Source of the DNA: Microbacterium sp. ET2
GTDB taxonomy: Bacteria; Actinomycetota; Actinomycetes; Actinomycetales; Microbacteriaceae
DNA: 64,000 nt
Assembly: GCF_030347395.1 (NCBI RefSeq)
Contig: NZ_CP128170.1
Coordinates: forward strand, 186,001 to 250,000
Reading direction: 5' to 3'
Below, piece by piece: positions 51,344 to 58,438 of this stretch. The position numbers were made by a program, and so were the translations under genes. Under the pieces are notes generated by a model. It made no database searches, was not told the origin of the DNA, and saw only the letters and a program-made list of their open reading frames with translations. Each line of letters begins with the position of its first letter. The first letter of the stretch is position 1.

Positions 51344-51703
51344 ATGAAAGACGCTACCTTGGATGCCCTCGTGGCCGCGATTGCGGAGAACGAGCGGGAG
51401 AAGAATCAGTCGTTCCTCGCCGCTCACCCCGCGATCGAGGCGAACAAGCCGCACTGGGCTCGCAAGATCGAGTTGCCGTTCGAACCGAACGGTGACGTGA
51501 CCTGTGGGGTCTACGCGCTCGAGCACGGCATCGTGGGCCTCACCCAGGACTTCTCACTCCGCGACGGCGTGGTGACGCTCGTCGGCCCGCCCACCGTGAC
51601 GCTCTACGCCGACCACGTCGAGGCCACCGTGGAGACGCTGCAGGAATTCGCGACCGACGTGATCACCGCGCGCCAGCGCTTCGAGAACGCGACCATCCGA
51701 TGA
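51344..51703 (+). CDS. Hypothetical protein of element B, 119 residues
   Basis: No family recognised. Helical N-terminus (ATLDALVAAIAENEREKNQSFLAAHP) and a beta-rich second half. ATG 51344 follows GAAAGGA. Positional counterpart of the 153-residue gene in element A, directly below the structured RNA. The stop overlaps the next start by 4 bases. Confidence 0.7.
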   Translation: MKDATLDALVAAIAENEREKNQSFLAAHPAIEANKPHWARKIELPFEPNGDVTCGVYALEHGIVGLTQDFSLRDGVVTLVGPPTVTLYADHVEATVETLQEFATDVITARQRFENATIR

Positions 51704-52290
51704 GCGAGACGATCACGCCTGCCGACGTCGCCGCTGTCGCGGCCGACAAGCTGGCAACCATTAAGGCCGAGATCGCCGACCTGGTTCAACGCCGCGAGGC
51801 TCTTCTCTCAACGACAATCGCCGAACTCACTGCGCACGGGATCGAGGCACGCGTCGCGCGAAACGCGCAGAGAGATCTCATGCCGTACAAAGCCGGCGAC
51901 ATGGTGCACGTGGTGGAGACGCACGGCCCCGTTGCCGGGTTCCACTGGTCCATCATCGGTCCCCACGCCACCGAGAAGGCGCTGAGGTGGGGCCCTCGCG
52001 TAGGAGCGACCTGGGGTAACCACTGCGACGTGATCGTGAACCGAGGGCAACACGAAGTGCTTCTCGTAGACAGTCGCGACGTTCTCCTCGTGCGCACACG
52101 TGCAGAGACCGACCAGGAGTACCGCCGCGCGGTCGGGCGTTTACGCACGCAGGCACGACACGACGGCATCCGCGTCCACGTCCGAGACCGCGAGGTGGCG
52201 CTCGAGGATGGGATGGGCAACGTGCTGCACACCGGCGACGTCGAGACCGCGTTCTTCTGGCTGTTCAACATCGACCCGAACGAGAGGTAA
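51700..52290 (+). CDS. Hypothetical protein of element B, 196 residues
   Basis: No family recognised. N-terminal helix (AADKLATIKAEIADLVQRREALLSTTIAEL) and a beta-rich domain (HVVETHGPVAGFHWSIIGPHATEKALRWGPRVGATWGNHCDVIV) ending FFWLFNIDPNER. No signal or membrane segment. Overlaps the preceding gene as ATGA. Confidence 0.68.
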   Translation: MSETITPADVAAVAADKLATIKAEIADLVQRREALLSTTIAELTAHGIEARVARNAQRDLMPYKAGDMVHVVETHGPVAGFHWSIIGPHATEKALRWGPRVGATWGNHCDVIVNRGQHEVLLVDSRDVLLVRTRAETDQEYRRAVGRLRTQARHDGIRVHVRDREVALEDGMGNVLHTGDVETAFFWLFNIDPNER

Positions 52291-52293
52291 GCC

Positions 52294-52330
52294 ACCAGGG
52301 AGGGTCCGCCGGCCCGCGACTCTCCCTGGT
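52294..52330 (+). terminator. Hairpin between the small-gene operon and tRNA-Arg
   Basis: ACCAGGGAG (52294-52302) pairs perfectly with CTCCCTGGT (52322-52330). It lies 4 bases after a stop codon and 3 bases before the tRNA, so it may end the upstream transcript or mark a processing site. Confidence 0.5.
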
Positions 52331-52333
52331 CCC

Positions 52334-52405
52334 CCGCGAGAAGCTCAATGGATGAGCAACCGCCTTCTAAGCGGTCGGGTGCCGGTTCGAATCCGGCCTC
52401 GCGGA
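52334..52405 (+). tRNA. tRNA-Arg(UCU) of element B
   Basis: Acceptor CCGCGAG/CTCGCGG, D-arm GCTC/GAGC, anticodon stem ACCGC/GCGGT around CTTCTAA (UCU), T-arm GCCGG-TTCGAAT-CCGGC; all stems pair. No encoded CCA. Same gene as in element A with four differences. It reads AGA, a rare codon in high-GC genomes. Confidence 0.92.
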
Positions 52406-52420
52406 CTTCGCAACACGCCG

Positions 52421-52486
52421 TAAGTGGTGTGCTGTACCAAAAGACTCACCACAACACTTAGAACTAGTCAGGACCACAACACTTAG
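52421..52486. promoter_or_regulatory. Repeated sites upstream of the wHTH gene
   Basis: ACCACAACACTTAG occurs at 52448-52461 and 52473-52486 (25 bases apart). An inverted near-copy, TAAGTGGTGTG, is at 52421-52431. The second copy abuts the ribosome-binding site of the gene at 52496. This is typical of a self-controlled operator. Confidence 0.55.
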
Positions 52487-52495
52487 GAGGGTGAC

Positions 52496-52765
52496 ATGTC
52501 GAGAGGACCAGGCATCTGGCAGCGACAGATCCTCGATCGCATCGAAGCGGGCAAGGTCGTCATCCTGACCGGACCCGAGCACACGCATGCGGAGCAGAAC
52601 GCCATCCGGCGAGCCGCGAACACGCTCGAGGCGAAGGGCGCCCTCAAGATCATCGCCTCGCGCGTTGACGGAAGGTCACGCCTCGTCGCCTGCCCTGTCG
52701 ACATGAAGACGCCGCCGTTCCGGGTCCTGACCGGGCTCGACGGCAAGCAATACAGGACGAAGTAG
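52496..52765 (+). CDS. Winged-helix-like small protein, 89 residues
   Basis: HAEQNAIRRAANTLEAKGALKII looks like the helix pair and wing approach of a small DNA-binding wHTH, preceded by GPGIWQRQILDRIEAGKVV. It may be the element's regulator acting on the repeats just upstream. ATG 52496 with TTAGGAGG 6 bases before. It is followed without a gap by the CxxC gene. Confidence 0.68.
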   Translation: MSRGPGIWQRQILDRIEAGKVVILTGPEHTHAEQNAIRRAANTLEAKGALKIIASRVDGRSRLVACPVDMKTPPFRVLTGLDGKQYRTK

Positions 52766-53161
52766 ATGGCCAGCGGCGAGCCCGAACGGCGGCCCCCGTA
52801 TTCCCTCGAGGAGGCACGCGAGATTTCCCGTCGCCGAGCGCGGGAACCCATCCGCACGAAGGGCGCGAAACCGCTCCTGAACCTCCGATGCGGTCGATGC
52901 TCCCGCGTCCGACGTGAGGTGTCTCGCGCGGACGAGCCCACGCCTGACAATGACGGCGCGCAGCTGCTGTGGGTTCCGCGGTGCCCGTGCGACCTGAGGA
53001 CCCAGACACCCACGCGAGCGGTGCTGATCATGGTCCCTTGGAGCGCGCTGACACCAGTGCTCGAGAGGGCGGAGAAGTCCGGTCGCACATACAACGCAGC
53101 GTTCACCATGCGCGACGACGGTGTGTCGGACATCGACGAGATCAACGACGACCTAACCTAA
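52766..53161 (+). CDS. CxxC-containing hypothetical protein, 131 residues
   Basis: No family recognised. LRCGRCSRVRRE and VPRCPCDLRT offer four cysteines for one zinc site. Basic N-terminus (EEAREISRRRAREPIRTKGAK). Positional counterpart of the 160-residue CxxC protein of element A. Confidence 0.68.
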   Translation: MASGEPERRPPYSLEEAREISRRRAREPIRTKGAKPLLNLRCGRCSRVRREVSRADEPTPDNDGAQLLWVPRCPCDLRTQTPTRAVLIMVPWSALTPVLERAEKSGRTYNAAFTMRDDGVSDIDEINDDLT

Positions 53162-53235
53162 ACGTGTCGCTTACGTTAAGGTAGGCCGCAAGCAGTCCGC
53201 CGTCGGGTACGGGAAGAATCGCGCTTTCGGACACG

Positions 53236-53251
53236 CGAACCGAAAGGTTCG
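53236..53251 (+). promoter_or_regulatory. Leader hairpin over the ribosome-binding site of the 92-residue gene
   Basis: CGAACC-GAAA-GGTTCG, a GNRA-type tetraloop hairpin. The only purine-rich site before GTG 53255, AAAGG, lies in its loop and stem. The element A homologue also has a hairpin touching its ribosome-binding site. Confidence 0.45.
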
Positions 53252-53254
53252 ACC

Positions 53255-53533
53255 GTGCCCACCAAAGGCTCACGCCTCGCATTCACAGCATCCCAAGTCG
53301 CAGTCACCGCTCGTCGGCGGGACCACGCCGCTCATCTCGACGCCCGCCGGGAACACGCCGCCGCCAAGCTCGAGCAGTACATCGAGCAGGTGGTCGCATC
53401 CGCTCCACCCCTCACTGTCGAGCAGCGCGATCGCCTCGCCGCCCTCCTGCGCACCGCGGAGCCCGCAGCGAAGGTGCTACGCCGCCCCACAACTGTCACT
53501 GAGCAGATCGCGTCGGGCGGTGATTTCGAGTGA
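53255..53533 (+). CDS. Conserved small phage-like protein, 92 residues (shared with element A)
   Basis: LEQYIEQVVASAPPLTVEQR, then DRLAALLRTA and AKVLRRP match the element A protein at 43188. N-terminal part basic and variable. GTG 53255. The stop overlaps the start of a tiny membrane-protein gene as GTGA. Unknown function; its conservation in two diverged elements argues for a core role. Confidence 0.8.
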   Translation: MPTKGSRLAFTASQVAVTARRRDHAAHLDARREHAAAKLEQYIEQVVASAPPLTVEQRDRLAALLRTAEPAAKVLRRPTTVTEQIASGGDFE

Positions 53534-53694
53534 TCGTCTGGATTTGGCTGACTTTCGCCCTAGCATCCGCGGGCATCGATTTATTTCTCGGGCAGGACAC
53601 GGCCACTTTCACGATGGGTGCGATCGTGATGTCCGCCATCTACAGCCAGGGCATTGAGACTCGCCAGGTAATCGGAGGCGGTGACGTCGAGTGA
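53530..53694 (+). CDS. Tiny membrane protein, 54 residues
   Basis: GTG 53530 overlaps the previous stop (GTGA) and its stop at 53692-53694 overlaps the next GTG. The product has two hydrophobic stretches, IVWIWLTFALASAGIDLFLG and FTMGAIVMSAIYSQGI. Tight overlaps on both sides support a real gene. No family recognised. Confidence 0.6.
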   Translation: MIVWIWLTFALASAGIDLFLGQDTATFTMGAIVMSAIYSQGIETRQVIGGGDVE

Positions 53695-54017
53695 GCCCAA
53701 ATGAAAATCGCCCCGCGGCCAACGAGGCGATCTCCGAAAACAACAACCACCCTCAGGATACCGCCGCTCATGGCGCCGTGAAGGAACCTTCCGCGTGGCT
53801 CCGCGGACGCATCCACGACGCCGTCAGGGCATGGCAAGACGCGGGATCCCCTGCCCGCATCGTCGCCACCCTCGGCGACTCCCCCGACGACTGCTGCAGG
53901 TGCGGTGACCCCTCCCGGCGTCCCCTCCTCGTCACAGCATCGACACCCACGGGGCAGCTGCTGGTGTGCGGGATGCTCTGCCAGGCCTGTCACGACCTCG
54001 AGGCGGTGACCCTGTGA
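53691..54017 (+). CDS. Cys-rich hypothetical protein, 108 residues
   Basis: Polar N-terminus, then a putative zinc site: DDCCRCGDPSRRP and CGMLCQACHDLEAV. GTG start overlapping the preceding stop; its own stop overlaps the rep start as GTGA. Unknown function, probably a partner in the rep operon. Confidence 0.65.
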   Translation: MSPNENRPAANEAISENNNHPQDTAAHGAVKEPSAWLRGRIHDAVRAWQDAGSPARIVATLGDSPDDCCRCGDPSRRPLLVTASTPTGQLLVCGMLCQACHDLEAVTL

Positions 54018-55999
54018 GCACCACCACCACCATCGACGCAACCACGCGAGTCGTCGACGCGCTCGCCGCCCGAGTGAAGATCAAACCCTTCGGACAGGAC
54101 AGGTGGCGAGCGCAATGCCCCGCACACAACGGCCACGACCTCAACCTCTCCGTCGCGAAGGGCGACCAGGGTGTCCTGCTGAAGTGCTGGTCGCACAACT
54201 GCAGCGAGACCGCGATCGCGCAAGCGCTCGGCATGCAGCTGCGGGACCTTTTCGACCGTGACGGACGCGCCATCTACGACTACGGCGGGGACTACAAGAT
54301 CCAGCGCACCCGCCTCGCGTCGGAGTTCGGCAGCGCGAAAGAGGTTCGCCCCGTACGCGCAGGCATCACGCCGGACCTGCGCCCCCTGTGGCAACCAGAA
54401 GGGTCCGCGACGATCGCGCAATCATCCACGGTGATGCTCTGCGAGGGCGAGAAGACCGCCGACGCGCTCGTCCGCCTCGGCGTACCCTGCGTCGCCACGT
54501 GGGCAGGAGGCACCGGAGGAGTCGAGAAGGCCGACTACAGCCCGCTCGCAGGCCGCAAGGTCGTAGTGGTCCCAGACAACGACGAGCCAGGCGCCAAAGC
54601 CGCAGCAGCGCTCCTACGGCTCCTCACACCCATCGCAGAGGACGTCCGCGTATGGCGAGTGCCCGGACACCTCAACGACGCCGCCGACCTGTGGCTCGAG
54701 GGAGGCACGATCGAGGACCTCACCGTCGACAACACCCCACCTGGTGCAGACGCACCACCTGTGTCAGAAGACACACCTGACGCGGACGACGACAGCGACC
54801 ACTCGGCGCACGCGACCACGTGGGAAGAGGTCAGCATCGCAGACATCGTCGCCGGCATCGTCAACGGCACCATCGAACCCGTCCGCCCCCAACGCCTCAC
54901 CCGAGACGACGGCGCCGCCCTGTTCTACGACGGGAAAGTCAACGGCATCCACGGCGAAAGCGGGTCCGGGAAATCATGGACCGCGTTGTACGCCTGCGCG
55001 CAAGAGATCGCCAACAACCACCACGTCATCTACGTCGACTTCGAAGACAGCCCCCGCGACGTCGTCGGCCGCCTCATCAACCTCGGCGCCGACCCCGCAG
55101 ACATCACCGCCAGGTTCCACTACGTCCAACCCGAAGCCCCCTTCGTCGTCGGCGCCGACACCCTCCTCGAGCTCATCCACCAGCACGACGTCACCCTCGT
55201 CATCATCGACTCCACCGGTGAAGCCATGTCGATGGACGGGGCGCAGCAGAACGCCGACGAGGACGTCACCCGCTGGTTCCAGCAGGTCACCCGACGCATC
55301 GCCCGACAAGGTCCCGCGGTCGTCGTCCTCGACCACCTCCCCAAAGCCGGCGGCAGCGACCTCATGCCCATCGGGTCGCAACGGAAACGATCGGCGATCA
55401 ACGGCGCCCAGTACCTACAGGAGACCCTCACCAGCTTCTCGAAGCAGAAGGCCGGCGCCGCCCGCCTGAAGGTCGCGAAGGACCGGAACGGGGACAACTC
55501 CACCGGTGACACCGTCGCCACCCTGCACGTCACCCCCATCGGCGGTGGGAACGTCCGAATCGCGTTCACCGCGCCCGACCCGGGCGAGCGTACGGAGGCA
55601 GGTGAGTTCCGCCCCACCACCCTCATGAGCCGTGTCAGCCGGGTCGTGCAGAACGCACCCGAACCGATGAGCTACCGCCGCATCCTCGACAACGTCACCG
55701 GCAAGAAGGACCACGTCAGGCAAGCGGTCAACGTCCTCATCCAAGAGGGATACATCGCGACCGCCGCAGGACCACGCGGAGCGATCCTCCACATCCACGT
55801 CAAACCGTTCGAAGGCGGGGGAACACTCAACCCTCAAATCAGTGAGTTTTCGACCGTGGACCGTTCCCTGTTCCTAGGAAAGGGAACAGGGGAACAGTCA
55901 CCACCGTTCCCCGGGGAACAGTGGGGAACAGTCGGGGAACAGTCGTCAGAAGGGCAAACACAACCCTCGATCTCGCTCGCAGATGAGGACGCCTCGTGA
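54014..55999 (+). CDS. Replication protein of element B (CHC2 primase/Toprim/RecA-like)
   Basis: 661 residues. Zinc-binding primase motif CPAHNGHDLNLSV...LLKCWSHNC, Toprim MLCEGEKTADALVRLGV with VVVPDNDEPGAKA, an acidic linker (about 240-270), then a RecA-like AAA domain with Walker A GESGSGKSWTALY, VIYVDFEDSPRDV and Walker B LVIIDSTGE. C-terminal winged helix (MSYRRILDNVTGKKDHVRQAVNVLI) and a low-complexity tail whose coding DNA is the iteron cluster. GTG 54014 overlaps the preceding stop. Confidence 0.9.
   Translation: MSTTTTIDATTRVVDALAARVKIKPFGQDRWRAQCPAHNGHDLNLSVAKGDQGVLLKCWSHNCSETAIAQALGMQLRDLFDRDGRAIYDYGGDYKIQRTRLASEFGSAKEVRPVRAGITPDLRPLWQPEGSATIAQSSTVMLCEGEKTADALVRLGVPCVATWAGGTGGVEKADYSPLAGRKVVVVPDNDEPGAKAAAALLRLLTPIAEDVRVWRVPGHLNDAADLWLEGGTIEDLTVDNTPPGADAPPVSEDTPDADDDSDHSAHATTWEEVSIADIVAGIVNGTIEPVRPQRLTRDDGAALFYDGKVNGIHGESGSGKSWTALYACAQEIANNHHVIYVDFEDSPRDVVGRLINLGADPADITARFHYVQPEAPFVVGADTLLELIHQHDVTLVIIDSTGEAMSMDGAQQNADEDVTRWFQQVTRRIARQGPAVVVLDHLPKAGGSDLMPIGSQRKRSAINGAQYLQETLTSFSKQKAGAARLKVAKDRNGDNSTGDTVATLHVTPIGGGNVRIAFTAPDPGERTEAGEFRPTTLMSRVSRVVQNAPEPMSYRRILDNVTGKKDHVRQAVNVLIQEGYIATAAGPRGAILHIHVKPFEGGGTLNPQISEFSTVDRSLFLGKGTGEQSPPFPGEQWGTVGEQSSEGQTQPSISLADEDAS
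55858..55945. repeat. Iteron cluster in the 3' end of rep B (candidate origin)
   Basis: Four perfect GGGGAACAGT copies (55889, 55913, 55923, 55934), one near copy (55881), and inverted copies ACCGTTCCC (about 55859) and GTTCCCC, which with the third copy forms a 14-base palindrome at 55906-55919. AT-rich DNA (CTCAAATCAGTGAGTTTTCG) lies just upstream. The reading frame is forced into repeats of GEQ, a sign that DNA function shaped the protein tail. Confidence 0.7.
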
Positions 56000-56268
56000 A
56001 CCACGGCGACCGCGCATACCGTGCCCTGCACCTCGCGCTCGCGGACGCTGACGCACCCGAGTGCAGCGGCGATGACCGGTTCATTCTCGAGCACCACGAG
56101 CTCGCCGCTGACGAGGTCAAACACCTCAGGCTCACAGTGTGCGGACCCTGCCCACTCCGGACCCTCTGCCGCGCGTACGGTGACGCCGCACGCCCACAGG
56201 CAGGGATCTGGGGCGGGAAGGTCTACCCACCACCGAAACCCCGCAAGCGGGCGGAGGTTGACCAGTGA
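55996..56268 (+). CDS. WhiB-like (Wbl) iron-sulfur regulator, 90 residues
   Basis: Cysteines at 23, 49, 52 and 58 (ECSGDD; VCGPCPLRTLC) with the AGIWGGK turn and basic tail: same length and spacing as the element A protein. GTG overlaps the rep stop. It probably regulates element or host promoters through the main sigma factor. Confidence 0.85.
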   Translation: MNHGDRAYRALHLALADADAPECSGDDRFILEHHELAADEVKHLRLTVCGPCPLRTLCRAYGDAARPQAGIWGGKVYPPPKPRKRAEVDQ

Positions 56269-56648
56269 CCCGCCGTCTCGTCACGGGCCCGAGCATCCTC
56301 CTCACCCAGGAAGACGCCCGCATCCTCTACCGCGCCGCGAACCTCGGCGACCTCCGCACCCGCTACCGCGTCGGGAACAAGACGATCTACGACCTTCTCA
56401 CCGACATCACCGTCCTCGCCCTCAGCACCCCGGATGCCGCACGCGGCAACGAACAGCGGCAACCCGCGGCATCGGAGGAACGTGAGTACTGGACAACTCA
56501 ACAAGTCGCCACTGCGGCAAGGCAGGCAGAACGCACCGTCCGCCTCGCCTGCCAACGCCAGGAGATCCCCGCCGAGAAACCCGCCGGCACCTGGCTCATC
56601 CGCAACAGCGACGCCCGCACCTACATCAACACCCATCGACCCCGATGA
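56265..56648 (+). CDS. Helix-turn-helix protein (excisionase-like), 127 residues
   Basis: The C-terminal part, EYWTTQQVATAARQAERTVRLACQRQEIPAEKPAGTWLI, is a MerR/excisionase-type HTH. The N-terminal part (SILLTQEDARILYRAANLGDLRTRYRVG) is helical. It could be the recombination directionality factor or a regulator. GTG overlaps the wbl stop. No such gene is obvious in element A. Confidence 0.72.
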   Translation: MTRRLVTGPSILLTQEDARILYRAANLGDLRTRYRVGNKTIYDLLTDITVLALSTPDAARGNEQRQPAASEEREYWTTQQVATAARQAERTVRLACQRQEIPAEKPAGTWLIRNSDARTYINTHRPR

Positions 56649-56662
56649 TCAAGGAGAATCAC

Positions 56663-57205
56663 ATGAGCCTCGACGCTCTCGAGAAGCAGCTCGACGAAAT
56701 CCGCGACAGAGCGGAACGCGAGAAGAACAGCCACTGGGGCAGAATCAAGCAGATCGACGCCGACGCCGAACTCTCCGACGAAGGGAAGAAGGCGCAGCGG
56801 GACAGGTTCGCTGAGTCAGCCCGCGAGCGGCTGCGCGCCTTGCGCGCCGAGGAGGAAGCGCGCGTCGACGCGAAGATTAGCGAACTTGAACGCCGACTCG
56901 ACGGCGCCACCGGAACCTCCTCCACCGACGTCATCGCGTTTCGGGACGCGCAGGACCGCGCCGAACGACTCGACGACGCCGACGACGCCAAGCGGATGCT
57001 GGACCGTGCACTCCGCAGCAACGACAAGTCCCTCGCGTTCGCGATCTTCCGCCGCGCGCTCGACGCGAACTGGCGTGGCCTCGTCGCGGACTTCACCACC
57101 GCGCAGCCCCAGGTCGCCGGGGTCGCACAGGACCTCGAAGTCCTCTACCGCCACCGCGCCAACACCATGGCGCGCACCCTCGTCTACGGCCTTCTGGGAA
57201 GCTGA
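56663..57205 (+). CDS. Coiled-coil protein, 180 residues
   Basis: Long charged coiled coil in the first half (LEKQLDEIRDRAEREKNSHWGRIKQIDADAEL, then ESARERLRALRAEEEARVDAKISELERRL) and a helical C-terminal domain (AFAIFRRALDANWRGLVADF). It resembles phage scaffold-like proteins in build only. ATG 56663 with AGGAG 6 bases upstream; an in-frame ATG 56645 lacks a site. Confidence 0.65.
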   Translation: MSLDALEKQLDEIRDRAEREKNSHWGRIKQIDADAELSDEGKKAQRDRFAESARERLRALRAEEEARVDAKISELERRLDGATGTSSTDVIAFRDAQDRAERLDDADDAKRMLDRALRSNDKSLAFAIFRRALDANWRGLVADFTTAQPQVAGVAQDLEVLYRHRANTMARTLVYGLLGS

Positions 57206-57211
57206 CCGACC

Positions 57212-57574
57212 ATGAGCGACTCTGACCTGAGCGTTCCGACACCGCTTGACGTGCAGTCCGCACTGAACCTTTCACCCGCGCACCCGCAGCCGTGGCTACA
57301 GGACACCACCTGGCAGGAACGCCGCAACGAGATCGCCCAACGCCTCAGCCTCACCGACGACGCTCGCGATGAACTCCTCACCGCGCAGGACGACGTACTC
57401 CTCAACCTGCAGGCAGAACGCCTCGCCCTCTACGGATTCACCCAGGACGGCCACCCGCCGCTCACCGCCGGCAACACCGCACCACGAGAAGGACAACACA
57501 CCGGGGAACCAAAGGGACCCGACAGTGAAGTCCGCGACTTCGTCCGCGACTTACTCGGCAAGGACCCATGGTGA
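57212..57574 (+). CDS. Hypothetical protein of element B, 120 residues
   Basis: No family recognised. LQDTTWQERRNEIAQRLSLTDDARDELLTAQDDVLLNLQAERLALYGF is helical; the tail is polar and ends in VRDFVRDLLGKDPW. Starts 6 bases after the coiled-coil gene. By order it may belong to a packaging-related group (inference). Confidence 0.62.
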   Translation: MSDSDLSVPTPLDVQSALNLSPAHPQPWLQDTTWQERRNEIAQRLSLTDDARDELLTAQDDVLLNLQAERLALYGFTQDGHPPLTAGNTAPREGQHTGEPKGPDSEVRDFVRDLLGKDPW

Positions 57575-57686
57575 CCGCGCGCGCTACGGGTAGGGGGAAC
57601 TCCCCCAAGGGTCCAGGCCTGACTACCTCCGGGCTTTGCCGGGATCTCTCCCCCCTTTGAACCACGTGACCATCAAAGGAGCCGAT

Positions 57687-58148
57687 GTGACCATGCAGGG
57701 CAGGTTGCTGCACGCGGTGGAACCCACAGAGTCGTCAGAAACTCGCGGGAAGCCGCACTACTCGGACGTGTTCAAGGCGAACGCGGTGAGCCGGGTGAAG
57801 GGTGGTCAGGCGATCGCGCAGGTCGCGCGGGATCTGGGGGTCGCGCGGAACACGTTGAAGGCTTGGATTGGGGACCCGAACACGATGCCGGCGGCGCCGT
57901 CGTCGACGTCGGACGCGGTGCTGGAAGCCGCTCGCACGGGTTCGCGGAAGGCGGTGCTGATCGCGTTGAGGGATGAGATCGCGGGAAAGATCGCCGCCGG
58001 TGTGACCCCTCGTGATCTGCCCGTGAACGCGCGTCTTCTGCACGAGGTGATGAGGGAGATAGAAGCGATCGAGCACGGAGAGCGGCAGGAGCACGACCTC
58101 TCCGCGATCCCTGATGCACCATTCGACCCGCGGGAGTTGGGACTGTGA
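57687..58148 (+). CDS. HTH protein, terminase small-subunit-like, 153 residues
   Basis: HYSDVFKANAVSRVKGGQAIAQVARDLGVARNTLKAWI is the HTH of small terminase subunits and transposase-like proteins. The C-terminal helix (VNARLLHEVMREIEAIEHGERQEHDLSAI) fits oligomerising terminase subunits. A satellite-encoded small terminase can redirect packaging to the satellite genome, as known for SaPIs. GTG 57687 with GGAG 5 bases upstream. No large terminase gene follows. Confidence 0.6.
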   Translation: MTMQGRLLHAVEPTESSETRGKPHYSDVFKANAVSRVKGGQAIAQVARDLGVARNTLKAWIGDPNTMPAAPSSTSDAVLEAARTGSRKAVLIALRDEIAGKIAAGVTPRDLPVNARLLHEVMREIEAIEHGERQEHDLSAIPDAPFDPRELGL

Positions 58149-58438
58149 CGGACGACATGACGATGGTGGAGCGGATCACGCGCTCTTTCGACCGGCTCGA
58201 GGTGCCCGATTCCGATCTGCGGAGGGCCGGTATCGCCCTGGCGCAGGTGTTCGACGGCGACGACCGTCCCGGTCACATGGCTCCTGCTTCCGCCGCGCTG
58301 CGCGCGTTGATGGTCGAGACGGAAGCGATCTACACGAAGACGACACCGCTCGAGGACGAGCGCGACCTGCTGCGGGCACGCCGCGAGGCGCGCGAGCTCG
58401 GCATCGACCTGACCGATGAAGGAGACACCAATGGCTGA
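58145..58438 (+). CDS. Hypothetical protein of element B, 97 residues
   Basis: No family recognised. Helical, with VERITRSFDRLEVPDSDLRRAGIALAQVFD and a C-terminal charged helix. GTG overlaps the preceding stop, and its own stop overlaps the tape-measure-like start, so the three are co-translated. Confidence 0.62.
   Translation: MTDDMTMVERITRSFDRLEVPDSDLRRAGIALAQVFDGDDRPGHMAPASAALRALMVETEAIYTKTTPLEDERDLLRARREARELGIDLTDEGDTNG

Noticed and set aside
42454..52405. tRNA-Arg genes as attachment sites
   Set aside because: They lie about 2.5 kb inside the elements, are not duplicated at the ends, and the cores at the junctions explain the insertions.
55858..55945. CRISPR array
   Set aside because: The repeats are about 10 bases with irregular or no spacers and lie within a coding frame; no cas genes are present.
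56663..57205. Phage capsid or scaffold protein call
   Set aside because: Only a coiled-coil build is visible; no fold-specific motif supports a structural role.
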